From contig JALMGJ010000017.1 in assembly GCA_023362775.1 (NCBI GenBank), positions 20,727,501-20,791,500 of the forward strand: DNA of 64,000 nt, written 5' to 3'. The notes under the pieces were generated by a model. It was not told the origin of the DNA and did no database searches. It was given only the letters and a program-made list of their open reading frames with translations. This DNA is from Charina bottae (lineage: Eukaryota; Chordata; Lepidosauria; Squamata; Charinaidae). The translations under genes were made by a program, and so were the position numbers. Shown here one piece after another: positions 1 through 11,129 of the stretch (position 1 is the first letter of the stretch; the number at the start of each line of letters is the position of its first letter).

Positions 1-774
1 TCCAAATTATGCACACTTGCTCTATTGCTGTTTTTGAGCTTCAGATGCGTGTGTCATCTCCTGCCAGCTTTATGTTTTCCTTTACTGGCCAGGGAGCCAT
101 TCAGAACAGCAGTAAACCTTCTGCTGTACCATATGTATTTGGTCTGGTTCACTTCAGACAAAACACCCAGTTCCTCAGCTAAACCTCTGTTTCATTGCCA
201 TTTTTCTCCTGACAACCATAATTATAGCTAAGGGTACATCTGTAATAGACTGTAAATTTAAGGCTAACCAAGTTTCCACATAATCTAACTTTAGATCCTC
301 ATTTCAGATAAACTGTTGACCTTAATCGTGGTTAATACTAACAATTTTTACTCATAAAAACAATGTGCAAATCAACTGTAAGCCCACATTTCAAATTTTG
401 ATCAAGTAGAAAATGCAGATTTCTTAGTTTTATCATACATTCGAATTATAGGCAGCTGTAATTCTTAACCAAAATCAAGGCTAATTGGGAAATGCAGGGG
501 AAATTCATACTACAACAGAAAGGAAAGGGAGTCATAAAACTCACTGACACCTGACTCCATGTCTCCATCTTAGTAATATAACATGCTAGTGGAATATTAC
601 ATCTAACCAGCTAAAATGAGAGGTCAAGATACATGTACACACCACACTTAATTGTATTACTGAATTAACTTATTGTCTGAGATTCCACAATATACTGAAC
701 TATATTCTAATCAAGCAGCCTGGGTTCATGTAACATGCCATGCCATCAAAAAGCTTAATCAAGGTTAGCATATT
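1..774. other. Unique intron sequence, nothing recognised
   Basis: AT-rich sequence with no coding region, RNA gene or repeat family that I can name. By position it lies in the KIF26 intron downstream of the motor exon at 6466-6672. Confidence 0.5.
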
Positions 775-1171
775 ATGTTAATGCAGCCTTCTCCCATTGT
801 TTCTGTTTGCCCCACCAGATCTAACAGAGAGGGCATGCTCCAGGTCCCTTCCATTAAACAATATCATCTTGTTGGACCAAGGAGCTGTGCCTTCGCTGTG
901 GCAGCACCTGCCTTGTGGAACAGCGTCACCCTGGAGATTCAGATGACCCCAACCCTATTAGCCTTTCATGAAGTCTTTGTTGTTTCCAGGCATTCAGGCT
1001 AGGTTAGGCAAGCTCTGTTGTGGATGGGATTTTAGGACTGGAATGTATCATTTACCTTGGGCGTCATGGGTTATTGTTTTTCATTGTTGGCTTTTTTAAT
1101 TTCTGTGCACTGCCCAGAGTCACTTCTGTGAGATGGGGTGCCATATAAATTATCTAAATAAATAAGTAAAT
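775..1171 (+). mobile_element. Degenerate L2-type LINE 3' end
   Basis: The translation resembles the C-terminus of L2 LINE proteins, with SNREGMLQVPS, then CAFAVAAPALWNSV, then a leucine-rich end. It matches in order the better copies at 26460-27180 and 50930-51488. The 3' part has the usual L2 tail, a 'gcccagagtcacttctgtgag' type stretch followed by an ATAAATAAATA run. In-frame stops and missing 5' sequence show an old, dead, 5'-truncated copy. The family call rests on motif order only. Confidence 0.7.
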
Positions 1172-1311
1172 TCTGACCTACAGTAGTCAAGTGTATTGTG
1201 TGAACACAGCAATATATTTCCAGAACCGGGTAGTGGTGATGGTGGAATCCAATGTCCATTGACATGTAGATGAATACCAGACAGCAAGTTCAGGGTATAT
1301 TGGGCATTTAT

Positions 1312-1351
1312 ATATGAAATAAAGCATAGTTGAGTTCTTTGTAACTGTTTT
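1312..1351. repeat. Left 40-bp target-site duplication of the full-length LINE
   Basis: Positions 1312-1351 are identical to 5274-5313 over 40 bp (starting ATATGAAATAAAG, ending GTAACTGTTTT). The LINE lies exactly between the two copies. The base at either border is ambiguous by about one position because the LINE also ends in A. Confidence 0.93.
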
Positions 1352-1821
1352 CTCACTCGCTGGATCGTCACCTTGTTGTGGTGAGTGGGCTTGTGTGTTC
1401 CCAATGAACCCTGTGAGCAAAGCCGTCGGGAGTCATGTACTCCTGGCAGGGTCACCCATGGCGGTAAGGTCCAGGGGGAGGAACCAGACAAAGAACGATC
1501 CAAGAAAGTCCTCAACGGCAGAACAGGCGGAAGATAACAAGGTGTATTGTTACAACGGCTGCGAAGGCGGATGAAGGCTGCAGCAGACAAAAGGTCACCA
1601 ATCGTCATGGTATCCATGCCATTGGATTAGAGCCTTTTTCTGTGAAGGTTGTGTGCTGATCGTTGTGCACCGATCTCCACACATAAAACAAATTCACGCA
1701 CAGGCGTCTTCCAACCACACCAAACCCAAAACAACCAAAAGTCCCATGGCGATTGACGAATGGCAACGGGGGCAGGACTGTGAAATCCGGAAGCTCCTAG
1801 TCATGGATCAGCACATGGGCG
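1352..1821 (+). promoter_or_regulatory. LINE 5' UTR, inferred internal promoter region
   Basis: This stretch lies between the left target-site duplication and the long ORF. LINEs of this type carry an internal promoter here; that is family knowledge, since no promoter motif is diagnostic by eye. The first 35 nt contain short self-complementary segments (CTCAC with GTGAG, CACC with GGTG), so the RNA 5' end can form a compact hairpin. Possible upstream initiator codons exist, but their use cannot be judged. Confidence 0.45.
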
Positions 1822-4800
1822 GTGGATACGGATTCAGTCGCCCTGACTCAAGGATCGAGGCAGTTGAGTAGTTCGGCAGCTGTATCCACGACTGAGCAGC
1901 CCTATTTAGGATCCACTCTGCTCACCCCATATGGGGAGGGGGCTAGAAAAGGTGCCCTAAACATAGTCTGCCTCATTTTCTCCCTGACTGGATTACCGCG
2001 ACCAGTGGGGTCACCATCTAGCGGTCGTAAAAAACACATGAATTTTGGAACATGGAATATACGGACACTGCAAGACAATATGGATAGTGAACGACCTGAA
2101 CGTAGGACTGCCATTATTGCAAGGGAGCTGAGACGTTTTAATATTGATATAGCAGCACTCCAAGAAACTCGAAGAGCAGGAGAAGGACAGTTGAAGGAAG
2201 AAAAAGGAGGTTATACCTTCTTTTGGAAAGGACTGCCTGAACAAGAACGACGAATACATGGGGTAGGCTTTGCTATCAAAAACGACATTGTGAAGCTCTT
2301 GTCAGAAGTTCCCACTGGGATTAACGAACGACTCTCAACTCTGCGAATAAAACTCGCCAAAAACCAACAGGCAACTATCCTAAGTGCTTACGCACCAACA
2401 CTAGATGCAGATGAGGATATCAAGGAAAATTTTTATACCCAGCTGGACACCATCTTATCAGAGATACCAAAGGAGGATAAAATTATCCTCCTGGGCGATT
2501 TCAATGCAAGAGTTGGGCGTGATTTTGATTTGTGGCCAGGGATCATTGGGAAAGAAGGAGTTGACAACAGCAACACGAATGGAATCTTACTTCTGACTAA
2601 ATGTGCAGAGCATAACCTTGTCATTACTAACACACTCTTTCGCCAGAAAAATAAATTTAAAACATCATGGAAGCACCCACGGTCGAAGCACTGGCATCTT
2701 TTAGATTATGTAATTGTCCGTGCTAGAGATCGCCGTGATGTACTTCTCACCAGAGCCATGACGAGCGCCGATGACTGCTGGACAGACCATCGATTAATTC
2801 GATCCACGATGGCCATAAAGATTGTCCCTCATCGTAGGCTCCAAGGAAGAAAACCAAGGCGTAAAATGAATACACTGGCCCTTCAAGATCCTATTAAACG
2901 AGCTTGCTTTCAATCAACTCTCAAGGAACATCTGCCTATGGAACTTCCTGAAAATGTTGAGGAACACTGGATTAAATTGAAGACTTCTATCATTTCAGCC
3001 TGTGAACAAACTATCGGATACCAGACTAAGAGACATCAGGACTGGTTTGATGAGAACGATAGTGAGATTGAACATATTATTGACAAGAAAAGGAAAGCCT
3101 TCCAGATATGGCAAAAAGATATTAACTGTGCCGTTAAGAAAAAAATCTACGCCAGTGCAAAGGCAGAAGTCCAAAGAAGAACTAGAGAACTTAAGAACAT
3201 ATGGTGGATAAAAAAAGCCCAAGAAACCCAACATTTTGCAGATGCTCATGATGCACGGGGCTTTTTTAATGCCATAAAGGCCATCTATGGACCAACAAAC
3301 CATGGTACAAATCCCTTACGCTCAGTAGATGGTGCTAAACTTCTAAAGGACAAAGAGTCTATTGCACTGCGCTGGAAAGAGCATTACTGCAATCTCCTTA
3401 ATCGTCACTCTACTGTGGCTGACGAAGTCTTCTTGCAAATCCCGCAAAAACAAATAAGAAATGAGCTTGCAGTACCCCCTAGTTTGGAGGAAGTCAGTAA
3501 AGCCACTAAACAAATGAAAAATAACAAAGCTAGTGGACCTGATGGGATTCCTGCTGAAGTCTTTAAAGAAGGCGGGCCTGAACTTACACAACAACTTCAT
3601 AAGCTCATCGAAAAAATCTGGATGAGGGAGGAGATTCCAGCAGACTTTAGGGATGCCATAATTATCACTCTCTTTAAAAAGGGTGATAGAACAGACTGTG
3701 GAAACTACCGAGGCATCTCCCTTCTAGCCACAGCAGGCAAAATCCTGGCAAAGATCATCGCAAACCGTCTCCTATCTGTATCAGAAGACATCCTCCCTGA
3801 AACGCAAAATGGCTTCCGCCCTTCCAGAGGAACAGTGGATATGATCTTCACTGCACGACAGCTTCAAGAAAAATGCAAGGAGCAAAACCGCCCTCTGTAC
3901 ATGGCGTTTATTGATCTGACTAAAGCTTTTGATACTGTAAATCGTACTGCTCTCTGGACCATCCTTCTGAAAATCGGATGCCCTGATAAATTTGTGAACA
4001 TCTTGCGGTTACTCCATGACGACATGATGGCAACAATCCTGAATAACAATGGCTCTCAAAGCGATCCATTTAAAGTGGAATCCGGCGTTAAACAGGGATG
4101 TGTTATTGCTCCAACCTTATTCGCTATCTTCATCGCTATGATTATGCACCTTGTTGAAGAGAAACTTCCTACAGGTGTAGAAATTATATATCGAACAGAT
4201 GGAAAGCTTTTTAATCTTAGTAGGCTGAAAGCAAAAAATAAGGTAACTGCAACTTCTGTTATAGAACTTCAATATGCTGATGATAACGTAGTCTGTGCAC
4301 ACTCCGAGGAAGATCTTCAAACTATCCTAAACATCTTTGCAGAAGCATATGAAAAACTCGGCCTCTCGATTAACATTAAAAAAACCAAAGTGCTTTACCA
4401 GCAAGTTCGAACCAATCCCTCTGCAGCGCCATCAATCCAGCTTAAAGGTGTGTCACTAGAAAATGTCGACCACTTTTCTTATCTCGGCAGCCATCTATCA
4501 ACAAAAGCCGACATCGACGCTGAAATTCAGCATCGCCTGAGCTCTGCGAGTGTAGCTTTCTCCCGAATGAAGCGTAGAGTGTTTGAGGATCGGGACATTC
4601 GCAGGGAGACCAAAATGCTTGTTTACAAAGCCATTGTACTACCAACCCTTCTGTACGCCTGTGAAACATGGACCCTCTACAAACGCCACCTCCAACTTCT
4701 TGAAAGATTCCATCAACGCTGCCTCCGAAAAATTCTGCAAATTACTTGGGAAGATAGGCGGACTAATGTTAGCGTATTAGAAGAAGCGAAAACCACCAGC

Positions 4801-5223
4801 ATTGAAACAATGATCATCCAACATCAACTTCGCTGGACCGGTCATGTTGTACGAATGCCTGACCATCGTCTTCCAAAGCAGCTACTTTACTCCCAACTTA
4901 AGAATGGAAAACGGAATGTTGGTGGACAGCAAAAGAGATTCAAAGATACTCTCAAAGCTAATTTAAAAAAATGTAATATCAGCATTGAGAACTGGGAAGC
5001 CCTAACCCATGAGCGTTTCAATTGGAGGACAGCCTTTATTAATGGCGCTATGGACTTTGAAGAAGCACGAGTACAGGGCGAAAAGGAGAAGAGAGCTAAA
5101 AGGAAGGCACGTCAGGCAAACCCTCATCATGACCGTCTCCCACCCGGAAACCTATGCCCTCATTGTGGGAGGTTGTGCGGATCCAGAATTGGCCTTTATA
5201 GCCACTTACGGACTCACCGTTAA
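1822..5223 (+). CDS. LINE polyprotein: AP endonuclease, reverse transcriptase, C2H2 zinc finger
   Basis: An uninterrupted ORF of 1,133 codons ending in TAA. The endonuclease starts near residue 73 with GTWNIRTL, followed by the ALQETR glutamate motif, YAPT, GDFNARVG, LLDYVI and the terminal TDHRLI motif; all the usual catalytic blocks are visible. The RT spans about residues 560-860: KASGPDGIPAEVF, GNYRGISLL, NGFRPSRGTVD, motif A FIDLTKAFDTVN, motif B GVKQGCVIAPTLF, motif C LQYADDNVV, then KKTKVLYQ and FSYLGS. The C-terminus ends in a C2H2-like finger, CPHCGRLCGSRIGLYSHLRTH. The encoded enzyme would nick chromosomal DNA and copy its own RNA at the nick. The annotated start is the first Met; Met at 2038, just before the endonuclease, is an alternative. 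No frameshift or stop is present, so the copy could be active. There is no RNase H domain that I can see. Confidence 0.9.
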   Translation: MDTDSVALTQGSRQLSSSAAVSTTEQPYLGSTLLTPYGEGARKGALNIVCLIFSLTGLPRPVGSPSSGRKKHMNFGTWNIRTLQDNMDSERPERRTAIIARELRRFNIDIAALQETRRAGEGQLKEEKGGYTFFWKGLPEQERRIHGVGFAIKNDIVKLLSEVPTGINERLSTLRIKLAKNQQATILSAYAPTLDADEDIKENFYTQLDTILSEIPKEDKIILLGDFNARVGRDFDLWPGIIGKEGVDNSNTNGILLLTKCAEHNLVITNTLFRQKNKFKTSWKHPRSKHWHLLDYVIVRARDRRDVLLTRAMTSADDCWTDHRLIRSTMAIKIVPHRRLQGRKPRRKMNTLALQDPIKRACFQSTLKEHLPMELPENVEEHWIKLKTSIISACEQTIGYQTKRHQDWFDENDSEIEHIIDKKRKAFQIWQKDINCAVKKKIYASAKAEVQRRTRELKNIWWIKKAQETQHFADAHDARGFFNAIKAIYGPTNHGTNPLRSVDGAKLLKDKESIALRWKEHYCNLLNRHSTVADEVFLQIPQKQIRNELAVPPSLEEVSKATKQMKNNKASGPDGIPAEVFKEGGPELTQQLHKLIEKIWMREEIPADFRDAIIITLFKKGDRTDCGNYRGISLLATAGKILAKIIANRLLSVSEDILPETQNGFRPSRGTVDMIFTARQLQEKCKEQNRPLYMAFIDLTKAFDTVNRTALWTILLKIGCPDKFVNILRLLHDDMMATILNNNGSQSDPFKVESGVKQGCVIAPTLFAIFIAMIMHLVEEKLPTGVEIIYRTDGKLFNLSRLKAKNKVTATSVIELQYADDNVVCAHSEEDLQTILNIFAEAYEKLGLSINIKKTKVLYQQVRTNPSAAPSIQLKGVSLENVDHFSYLGSHLSTKADIDAEIQHRLSSASVAFSRMKRRVFEDRDIRRETKMLVYKAIVLPTLLYACETWTLYKRHLQLLERFHQRCLRKILQITWEDRRTNVSVLEEAKTTSIETMIIQHQLRWTGHVVRMPDHRLPKQLLYSQLKNGKRNVGGQQKRFKDTLKANLKKCNISIENWEALTHERFNWRTAFINGAMDFEEARVQGEKEKRAKRKARQANPHHDRLPPGNLCPHCGRLCGSRIGLYSHLRTHR

Positions 5224-5273
5224 AATTTTACCTTTGGAAGACAATCTTACTCGGCTACGAGTGATCGCCAATG

Positions 5274-5313
5274 ATATGAAATAAAGCATAGTTGAGTTCT
5301 TTGTAACTGTTTT
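5274..5313. repeat. Right 40-bp target-site duplication of the full-length LINE
   Basis: Identical over 40 bp to 1312-1351. See the left copy. Confidence 0.93.
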
Positions 5314-6465
5314 AGTACTTTTTTTATTCATGCCAACTGAATGAGAAAGGAAGAAGGAATGGCAAGAATTATGGAGAAGAGTGGGTTATTTCTCAGTCAG
5401 AGAAAAGAAAAAGAACCAAGGGGAGGTGGGTGGATGTGCCACAGTGGATGAAGGAGAGCAGACATCTTCCTAATACCTTTTTTTCTTTGTTTTGATTTCC
5501 ATGCATTGGTCTATGTTGACAGAGTAAACAGCAAAACTAGTTAAACACCCTGTCAGCTGTCAACTCTACTTTCAGCTCTACTTTCAAGAATAGGTTATTG
5601 CAGTCTTCCCATTGTTTGCAATGGGACACTAACTTGTCTATTATGAACATCCTACACATCTTTTTAATGAAAGGTTCCAGGTCACCTTGTAAGGCATGTG
5701 CTAAGAGTGCTAGTTAGGCCTGCTGGCCTCCTTGTATTGTACGTATATGCAGTACAATCCTTCCAATACACATGCATAAGATCACAGGCTGAAAGTCTAT
5801 TTTAAACATGGGTCATTGTTCTGCAGCTATGCATCATCTAGAAAGATTAGCAATGATGGGCATCCATCTTTTAGAGAGAGCAGTCTGCCATAATCTATTT
5901 TCTCAAAGAGTCATGCCTATGTTTCCTCAAAAACAATATGAAAATCACTGCACTATTCCAGATTTTCCCAGTTCTTTATGGGCTAGGGACTATAAGAACT
6001 GAAGTCAACATACCTGGAAGGACCACCTAGATAAAACTAGACTATCCATTTTATTCTGTCCTTCTACATTCAAGATTTGAAGATCTCTCATAATGGTATA
6101 GATAAGCCCAAACCTATGTTATGCCACAACTAAGACTAAAGAGGGATACGCCATCATGAACCATGCAACAGTAAATCACAAGTTGTACGTGTATGTTGCT
6201 TTAAACTACACAAGAAAGTATAGTAGGAATATAATCACTGAACAGAATTATCTCTACAGATATTGCTTCTTAATTTCACATCTGGGCTAAATTAAAACAG
6301 CATGAGACCTTGCAAACTGACTATTAATTAGCATGCCTTCCCAGTAATTAAACCAACTAATTCAAAGGAAAAAAAACTGTAAAAGCAGGAAAGAACTCTC
6401 TTGCCAGAATTAAAGTGCCATGGCAGCAACCCAAATTATGAGCTTTATATGCTCAGCTTTGATAC
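5314..6465. other. KIF26B: Unique intron sequence downstream of the KIF26 motor exon
   Basis: No repeat family recognised. The 5' splice donor of this intron on the minus strand is at 6465-6464 (GT), directly after the exon. The rest is AT-rich with no plausible exon. Confidence 0.5.
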
Positions 6466-6672
6466 CTGGGAAGCATCCTGGGGGAATACTGCATCAAAGG
6501 CAAACATCTTTGGGACAGCCACAGCTCCTCTTCGGTGACTTGCATTAGACCCACTTGTAGATGGGTCATAAAGTGTGATCTGCTTTTTTCGTGAATCTAC
6601 CTTCAGAAACGACATTGATTCCGATGTGTTGTGTGTTCCTTGTGACGGGCAAATTCTCACCATCACTTTCAC
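6466..6672 (-). CDS. KIF26B: KIF26 (probably KIF26B) exon: start of the kinesin motor domain
   Basis: A 207-bp exon read on the minus strand with acceptor TTTTTAG before GTGAAAGTG and donor CCCAG/gtatca, so it starts and ends on codon borders (69 codons). The peptide begins [11 protein letters not shown], continues [20 protein letters not shown] and ends [16 protein letters not shown]. This is the first beta-strand region of the unconventional kinesin motor of the KIF26 family. KIF26 proteins bind microtubules but are considered poor or inactive ATPases, acting in adhesion and Wnt5a/Ror signalling. The P-loop would lie in the next exon, which is outside the window. It joins in frame to the exon at 32813-32996, whose last residues are NPGIGK. 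KIF26A is the alternative; the KIF26B choice rests on remembered sequence similarity. Coding identity is strong because both splice sites and the reading frame agree. Confidence 0.87.
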
Positions 6673-9600
6673 CTAAAAATCAACAAAAATAAATGGAGTT
6701 TAGTCTTCAGCTCCAGGTAAACAATAACGTTGTATCTCAAATCTTTGCCTTACAGTGCCTATACAGCACTGAATGAGACCATGAGTTCTACTATACTGTA
6801 TATATTAGCTGGCAGAGGATTTCATACAAGGGTCTTTCTGAGTTCTTTCTGATTTTGACCTTCTGCATACACAGCATGTGTTCTTCCATGAGCTACAGCC
6901 CATGTCTTAAGCTTGAATTAATTAGCCTTCAGAAAAAACATATTATTAGTCATATAATTTCAAACACAATGGTTTTCCACAAAATCTTCACATATTCTAC
7001 CTCCTTGCCTCGGTGCAGATGCTTCCTTGTACGTGCATAGTGAGCTTCCACACATCACGCTCAGAACATTATACAATAATGTACAAAGGAGAGATAAAGA
7101 GGCCAAGAGTAGGTAACCTTGCACATTCATGTTTTACTCAGTCTAAAACATATGGAGGAATTTCCTGTTACAAGTACATGATGACAGCTGCTGTCTTCAA
7201 TGGCTATAAAGAGGGAAAAGACAAATTCATGAAAGATAGTTCTATCAGTGGCAATAAATCATGAGAGCTAAACGGGACCTCCAGGTTCAAGGCAATGTAT
7301 CAATAAATATCAATTGTACTGTAATGCCAGCATTATGTAATGTTTAACATACAGGATTTGGATGAGAAAGACTCAGGTTCAAGCTCTATTCAATTATAGC
7401 ACTGAATGAGAGACTTTAAGTCGGTCACTTTCTCTCAGCCAAGTTTTTATTGTGGAGATAAAATCAGGGGAACTCCTCTCCTTGTTCCAATTTACTTTTT
7501 GAGCTCTTAAGATAAAAAGCAAGAATATATAAACGTATATACTGCATGCAGATATTTTCTAGCCAAAAATATGCTGGATTAGCTGCATGTTGAAGATAGA
7601 AATAGATTTCTAAAAAAAAGCACCAGTTCAGAGTGCTTTGCCATCTCTAAATATAACTATATATTTACCTATCCTAGGAAATATTTCCCATTATACAGAC
7701 CTGAACATTATTTTTTTATAGAAAACAACAAGGTTAATTATCTACTGACGTCTTTTTGGCTAGGAACACTTCACTACCAGGAATACAGCATTCTTCAAAC
7801 ATGTTAGCTCTGGGAAATCACTCTCTTATTTTAGCATTTAGGTTTCTTTCCCTCCTCCATTCCCCCCCCCACCATCTAAATGTGATATGAATACGACAAG
7901 ACAGTCCTAGAAAATAAGTGAACCTTAAAATAAAATAAGCAATTGCTTGAAAGCGAAAATGTATATTGTAGGTGACACATTCAAGGCTACTTTCCAATAA
8001 AAGCTGCATGAAGCTACTAGCAGTATATGTTAGAGAGGTTCCTCCGACCTTGAGAATGTTGCCAAGGGGCCAAGTAAGTAATACTTTCTGTACAAAAATA
8101 TACAAAGAGGGTATTAATTCAAAAATGCACTGGAGTATAAGGAACTACAGCCACACATATTGCCCTCGTATATTGATAAGGGGCATTTATCAGGTTTTAT
8201 ACTTGCTACACCAATGCTCACTTCAGTCATCACGATTTTACCCTGACTGACCTTAGGAAAATGTTAGATTTCAACAGCAACAAACTGATCTTCCCAAACA
8301 ACTGAGTTTATAAAATAAGGTGAACCAAAACTGACTTTCTCAGCAACTAGAATCTAACAAATGCCTCAATCAGGCATGGTCTTCAATTATGCTATAAGAG
8401 GAATGTCAGACTCGTAACATTTATGTCCCTTAAAGCATTTATGTCCCTTGGTTTATCTAGGGAATGAGAGAAGACTCTTCCAACCTAGTTAAAAGGATAG
8501 TTATTGTATGTTTCTGAGACATCTTGCCAGGCTTGAAAAATACAGTACCCAAAAGAGCAAAATAGGGAAATGGAAAGGAAATGCAAACCATATCCTGACT
8601 GCAAAATTTGAATCAGGACCTGATAGGAATCAGCCACAAAAATAAGCAGAATAACTCAATGCCTCTGAATATACAGCGAGGAAAGAACATTGCTTCATCA
8701 TAATTCTAACTGTTCATATCTAAAATTAAAGACTGGAGTTTGGAGGGACAATTTTTCAAGCCTTTTTTTCCCCTTCTTTTTAAGAAACTGATCAGTACAA
8801 GAAATTTATGTGAAAATAGTTTCCACCCTGCTCTCTCAAGCATGAATGCAAATAGAAATGTTGTAAATCTCTTCCTTTTGAGGCTTTACGGGCTAGGGAA
8901 CATATACTTTTGCATAAATATATAATATCAAATATAATTCCCATTTTTTTCTGTGTCTGTGTCTGTGTGTGAGAAAGGGAGAGACAGAGATGGAAAAAGA
9001 AATTGATTGAGTCTGATGTTCAATATAGTAAATGGCTCTACAGCAAACAGATTAACAGTAAACACTGTAAAACATTCCAGCCCTGCTTCAGATAACAGAG
9101 GAACAGTAATTTCTCCTGAAGTTATGTGATCAGTTAGCCACCTGTGTATTACAACCCAAAGGTTAAGAAATATTCTTCTCTCCAAATCCTATCAGTTCTC
9201 TATTGTATATCAAATAAGAACCATGAAAGAAGAAAGAAAACTACAAAAAAAATAGCATATTCTATGGGCTTGTGGATGAAATACATGGCATCTCTCTTTC
9301 CTTTAATTCCCTCTTCCACCTCTGGAGAAAGATGTGAGGCCATCATCAGATGGGGTGAATTAAAGCAGGTAACCCTGAAAGGAGGCGGCTGAGGATCAAA
9401 GGGAGATCTCAAAGGGGAAAAAAACAGTTTCTTTAAAACCCCACAGGCCAATAACTAAGGTAGTGATGAAAATCCTTCAATCACTATTCAATGCTCTAGG
9501 GATGAAGGGCACTTCCGTGAAGGTCACAACCTACCCAGTCAACAAGAGCAAGAGAAAAAGCCCAGGCTAGAGTACCTAAGGCTATTGCCATGCACTTAAG

Positions 9601-10368
9601 TGAAGCAAAGAAAATAAAAGCTATGGATGCAAAATCAGTGGCACAAAGCTAGCAATTTCGAGGAGGAAAAAAAAAGACGCATAAGATGCTAATTTCCATA
9701 ACTCATTGCATGTCAATATTTCTCCCACAAATATGCAATCTCATTTGTGCACACTGAAAACTACACAAATTTCAGAGTATGAATACACTAGACCTGTGAT
9801 GTATTCAATTTCTGTTCACTTAATTATAATAAGATTTGTTTTGTGTTTCTCCCACATGTAGTAGCAATGAATGACCTTATCTTAAGAGTGAAGCATTGAA
9901 GGTTCCATACAAAAGTGCTCAGATATATCCTAAGAAGCTTAGAACGTATACATCTCTTGCACAAAGTTGAACTACTCATGCAGATAAAGATGCAAAGTTC
10001 CTAGTACTGCATCATTTCAGACCAGATGGGTGAGTGCACACTCTTTCAATATAAAAGTCCCCCTATTTGCTGGAAATTACCAGTATCTTTTTTGATATGC
10101 TATGATTGATTCTACGTGCAGAGGATTGGTTTAACATGAAAAAACATTCAAACAAATAAAATTCCTCCTAAGTCTGAATTGATCCAGTCTAGTAAATTAT
10201 TTATTATCTACATGAGTGTCCATGGGGTATAAATATCTATTTTCTCATTCATCTTTTGTTCCATAGTGGCTAAGCAGCATTTAAGTGGAAAGGATCGTGA
10301 AGGAGGAGCTGCTGTTGAGGGCTTGCTTCTTTAAAATCATTGTTGAGGGAGTTTGGAGATGAGAAGCT
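6673..10368. other. KIF26B: KIF26 intron, mostly unique
   Basis: This is the 3' part, in transcript sense, of the 26.1-kb intron between the two recognised exons. Apart from the polypyrimidine tract and acceptor just above 6672, I see only short low-complexity runs, such as C9 at 7862-7870 and a GTCTGT/GAGA stretch at 8950-8995. No repeat family or exon was recognised. Confidence 0.5.
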
Positions 10369-10462
10369 ATGTTTATTTGTTTGTTTGTTTGTTTATTAAA
10401 GAGATTTATATGGCCACCCAACTCACTCACGGTGACTCTGGGCAGCTTACAAAAATAAAACA
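10369..10462 (-). mobile_element. L2-type LINE 3' tail fragment
   Basis: On the minus strand it reads GTAAGCTGCCCAGAGTCACC followed by GGCCATATAAAT and a (AAAC)n tail, the standard L2-like tail of reptiles. It is only a terminal stub with no coding part. Confidence 0.65.
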
Positions 10463-10477
10463 CACTATACTGTAGAG

Positions 10478-10756
10478 CAGCCTTTCTCAACTTTTTGACC
10501 CTGGAAATATTTTATCGATCGGGGAACCTCTGCACATTCAGGCTCAAATATAGGCCACAAGTTACAAAATTATATTGGTTTCATATATAGGACTATATAT
10601 ATGCATTAACATTCTTAAACTAAAAATAAACAATGAAACTTACCTCTTTAATGTGAAGTTGCCTGAATTTGAAATTATTTTTTAAATAAGTTGTGATCTC
10701 CCAGTGACCTCTTGCAGAACCCTAGGGTTCCACGGAATCCTGGTTGAGAAACCCTG
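10478..10756. mobile_element. Non-autonomous hAT DNA transposon (MITE)
   Basis: The 279-bp element starts CAGCCTTTCTCAAC and ends GGTTGAGAAACCCTG, so the ends are inverted repeats of the hAT type. The 8-bp sequence CTGTAGAG occurs directly on both sides (10470-10477 and 10757-10764), the target-site length expected for hAT. The interior is AT-rich and encodes nothing. Mobilisation by a transposase elsewhere is inferred. Confidence 0.88.
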
Positions 10757-10764
10757 CTGTAGAG

Positions 10765-11129
10765 TCTTGTGGCAGCTTGTCCTAGCAGAACAATCCATTG
10801 CTACATAGGCAACCTCTACCCTAAATGAGGAATATTACACTGAAACTGGATGACTACAGAGTTACAATAAAGATGGATCTGACTATGTACAAATACACCA
10901 TACTCCCACCACCTCTGGACACTTTCCCACTGTTATCACAATTGAGGAAGATTAAGGAGAGACCTTAACTTCAGAAAATGAGTTGATAAAACAGGCAGAT
11001 CTGATGCATGAAACCAAGACTCATGGTGCCCTACTATTCAGCTTCCAGCCCCTCAGAATCTTGGACACCTCCCTGCAATTAGGCAGAAGCATATGACTCT
11101 AAACACTGCCAACTGACTAGGCCACTGGA
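10765..11129. other. Intron or 5' remnant of the decayed LINE
   Basis: No clear motif. It could be the unrecognisable 5' part of the LINE that becomes legible from about 11130, or unique sequence. Confidence 0.3.

Larger units (their letters stand above)
1352..5273 (+). mobile_element. Full-length non-LTR retrotransposon (LINE) with intact ORF
   Basis: A complete APE-type LINE of about 3.92 kb. It has a 5' UTR of about 470 bp, one long ORF (1822-5223) and a short 3' UTR of about 50 bp ending GATCGCCAATGA without a poly-A tail. The 3' end is confirmed by an independent truncated copy at 11908-11987 that stops at the same sequence. Perfect 40-bp target-site duplications flank it, so both ends are real and the insertion is recent. 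It lies antisense to the host KIF26 gene. The protein has an AP endonuclease, a reverse transcriptase and a C-terminal C2H2 finger. I cannot assign the clade firmly: the Vingi/Ingi-like group or an RTE relative are candidates, and it clearly differs from the BovB copies in this window. Confidence 0.92.

Noticed and set aside
25..231. 68-codon open frame with hydrophobic start
   Set aside because: No family resemblance, no splice signals, and one of many short frames expected by chance.
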